DNA of 64,000 bases. It comes from Bin65 sp963665695. Its GTDB lineage: Bacteria; Pseudomonadota; Alphaproteobacteria; Bin65. Location: positions 1,302,001-1,366,000 of the forward strand of contig OY762427.1 in the NCBI GenBank assembly GCA_963665695.1. Reading direction: 5' to 3'. The first letter of the stretch is position 1. The number at the start of each line of letters is the position of its first letter. Positions 63,364-64,000 of the stretch are shown here, piece after piece. A model generated the notes under the pieces. The model searched no databases and was not told where the DNA came from. It saw nothing but the letters and a program-made list of their open reading frames with translations. The translations under genes and the position numbers were made by a program.

Positions 63364-63460
63364 GGCATCCTGCCGCGGCGCGGGACCCGGCCGGCGCTTC
63401 GCCGCCCGGTGCGCCCGCGGTCCGATGGCGGCCGGCCCTCCGGCCGCGCGGGCGGCGCGC

Positions 63461-64000
63461 TCAGTTCTCGGCGTAACGGTAGCCGATTCCGTACAGGGTT
63501 TCGATCTTGTCGAAGCCGGCGTCAACGGACTTGAACTTCTTGCGCAGCCGTTTGATGTGGCTGTCTATGGTGCGGTCGTCGACATAGACGTTCTCGCCAT
63601 AGGCGGCGTCCATGAGCTGGTCCCGGCTCTTGACGTGGCCGGGGCGCTGGGCGAGCGACTGGAGGATCAGGAATTCCGTCACGGTCAGCTGGACCGGTTC
63701 GTCGCGCCAGGTGCAGCGGTGGCGGTCCGGGTCCATGACCAGGGCGCCGCGGGCGATGACCGTATCCGCCGCCGGTTCGGCCGCCCCGGCTTCGGCGCGG
63801 CGCAGGACGGAGCGGATGCGTTCGATCAGCAGGCGCTGGGAAAAGGGCTTGGTGATGTAGTCGTCCGCGCCCATGCGCAGGCCGAGCACCTCGTCGATCT
63901 CGTCGTCCTTCGAGGTCAGGAAAATCACGGGAAGGCGGGATTTGCCGCGGATGCGGTTCAGCAGTTCCATGCCGTCCATGCGCGGCATCTTGATGTCGAG
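63461..64000 (-). CDS. chvI: Response regulator ChvI-like (OmpR family), N-terminus cut by window edge
   Basis: 179 residues are visible. The start of the receiver is beyond base 64000; the first in-window residues are LDIKMPRMDGMELLNRIRG, which include the phospho-acceptor Asp. The Lys in YITKPFSQRLLIERI and the full winged-helix DNA-binding domain follow (VMDPDRHRCTWRDEPVQLTV, DRTIDSHIKRLRKKFKSVDA, TLYGIGYRY). It is transcribed just ahead of chvG (97-bp gap between stop and the chosen chvG start). OmpR-like structure and position next to chvG give the identity. Confidence 0.93.
   Translation of the reverse strand, partial: LDIKMPRMDGMELLNRIRGKSRLPVIFLTSKDDEIDEVLGLRMGADDYITKPFSQRLLIERIRSVLRRAEAGAAEPAADTVIARGALVMDPDRHRCTWRDEPVQLTVTEFLILQSLAQRPGHVKSRDQLMDAAYGENVYVDDRTIDSHIKRLRKKFKSVDAGFDKIETLYGIGYRYAEN

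Overview
The window looks like chromosome of a high-GC alphaproteobacterium, possibly Rhodospirillales-like. The evidence is the set of alphaproteobacterial families: a short HPr kinase next to rapZ and a ChvG/ChvI two-component pair, a DUF4167 protein, separate ubiE/ubiB/ubiG quinone genes, ptsP with a GAF domain, and alphaproteobacterial intergenic palindromes. I cannot name a genus. Most of it is ordinary core genome, with an accessory left third, one transposon and several families of intergenic repeat. || Layout. 0-3.1 kb: end of a crotonase-family gene, a seven-iron ferredoxin, a LysR regulator and an overlapping amidohydrolase. 3.1-10.3 kb: a surface/outer-membrane region with a porin-like protein, a small lipoprotein, a TbpB-like lipoprotein followed by a Slam (DUF560) outer-membrane translocator, and a Rieske oxygenase; four copies or fragments of a palindromic repeat ending in GTCATTTCGACCGA lie between these genes. 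10.3-14.6 kb: an NCS2 purine/uracil permease and the circularly permuted ATP-grasp/alpha-E pair. 14.6-20.2 kb (minus strand): a signalling cassette of STAS protein, receiver-PP2C phosphatase, RsbW-like kinase, periplasmic ligand-binding protein and histidine kinase, the last four joined by 4-nt stop/start overlaps. 20.2-22.0 kb: ammonium transporter and tRNA-Ser(GGA). || 22.2-25.2 kb is a complete 3,006-bp transposon with 21-bp terminal inverted repeats and an exact 8-bp target duplication; it carries an IS1-like transposase and four small passenger genes. A MITE-like repeat follows at 25.6 kb, and a second copy with an inverted core lies at 59.7 kb. || 25.9-57.1 kb is mostly housekeeping: lepA, an SDR reductase, ubiE-ubiB, an EF-G paralogue with an altered G3 motif, dxs-ispA-xseB (isoprenoid supply plus exonuclease VII), a histone-deacetylase-like hydrolase, an RND efflux pair whose pump gene is broken by a one-base shift, ubiG, lysC, ptsP, a RodZ-like protein with a duplicated C-terminal domain, ispG, hisS, prfA-prmC, a DUF4167 protein, a MOSC protein and an acyl-CoA ligase. 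|| 57.2-64 kb holds the nitrogen-PTS/HPr control cluster (HPr, EIIA, rapZ, hprK) and chvG/chvI, split by a divergent AEC permease. With ptsP at 44.7 kb, the window encodes enzyme I, HPr, a mannose-type EIIA and the HPr kinase/phosphatase of one regulatory phosphorelay.
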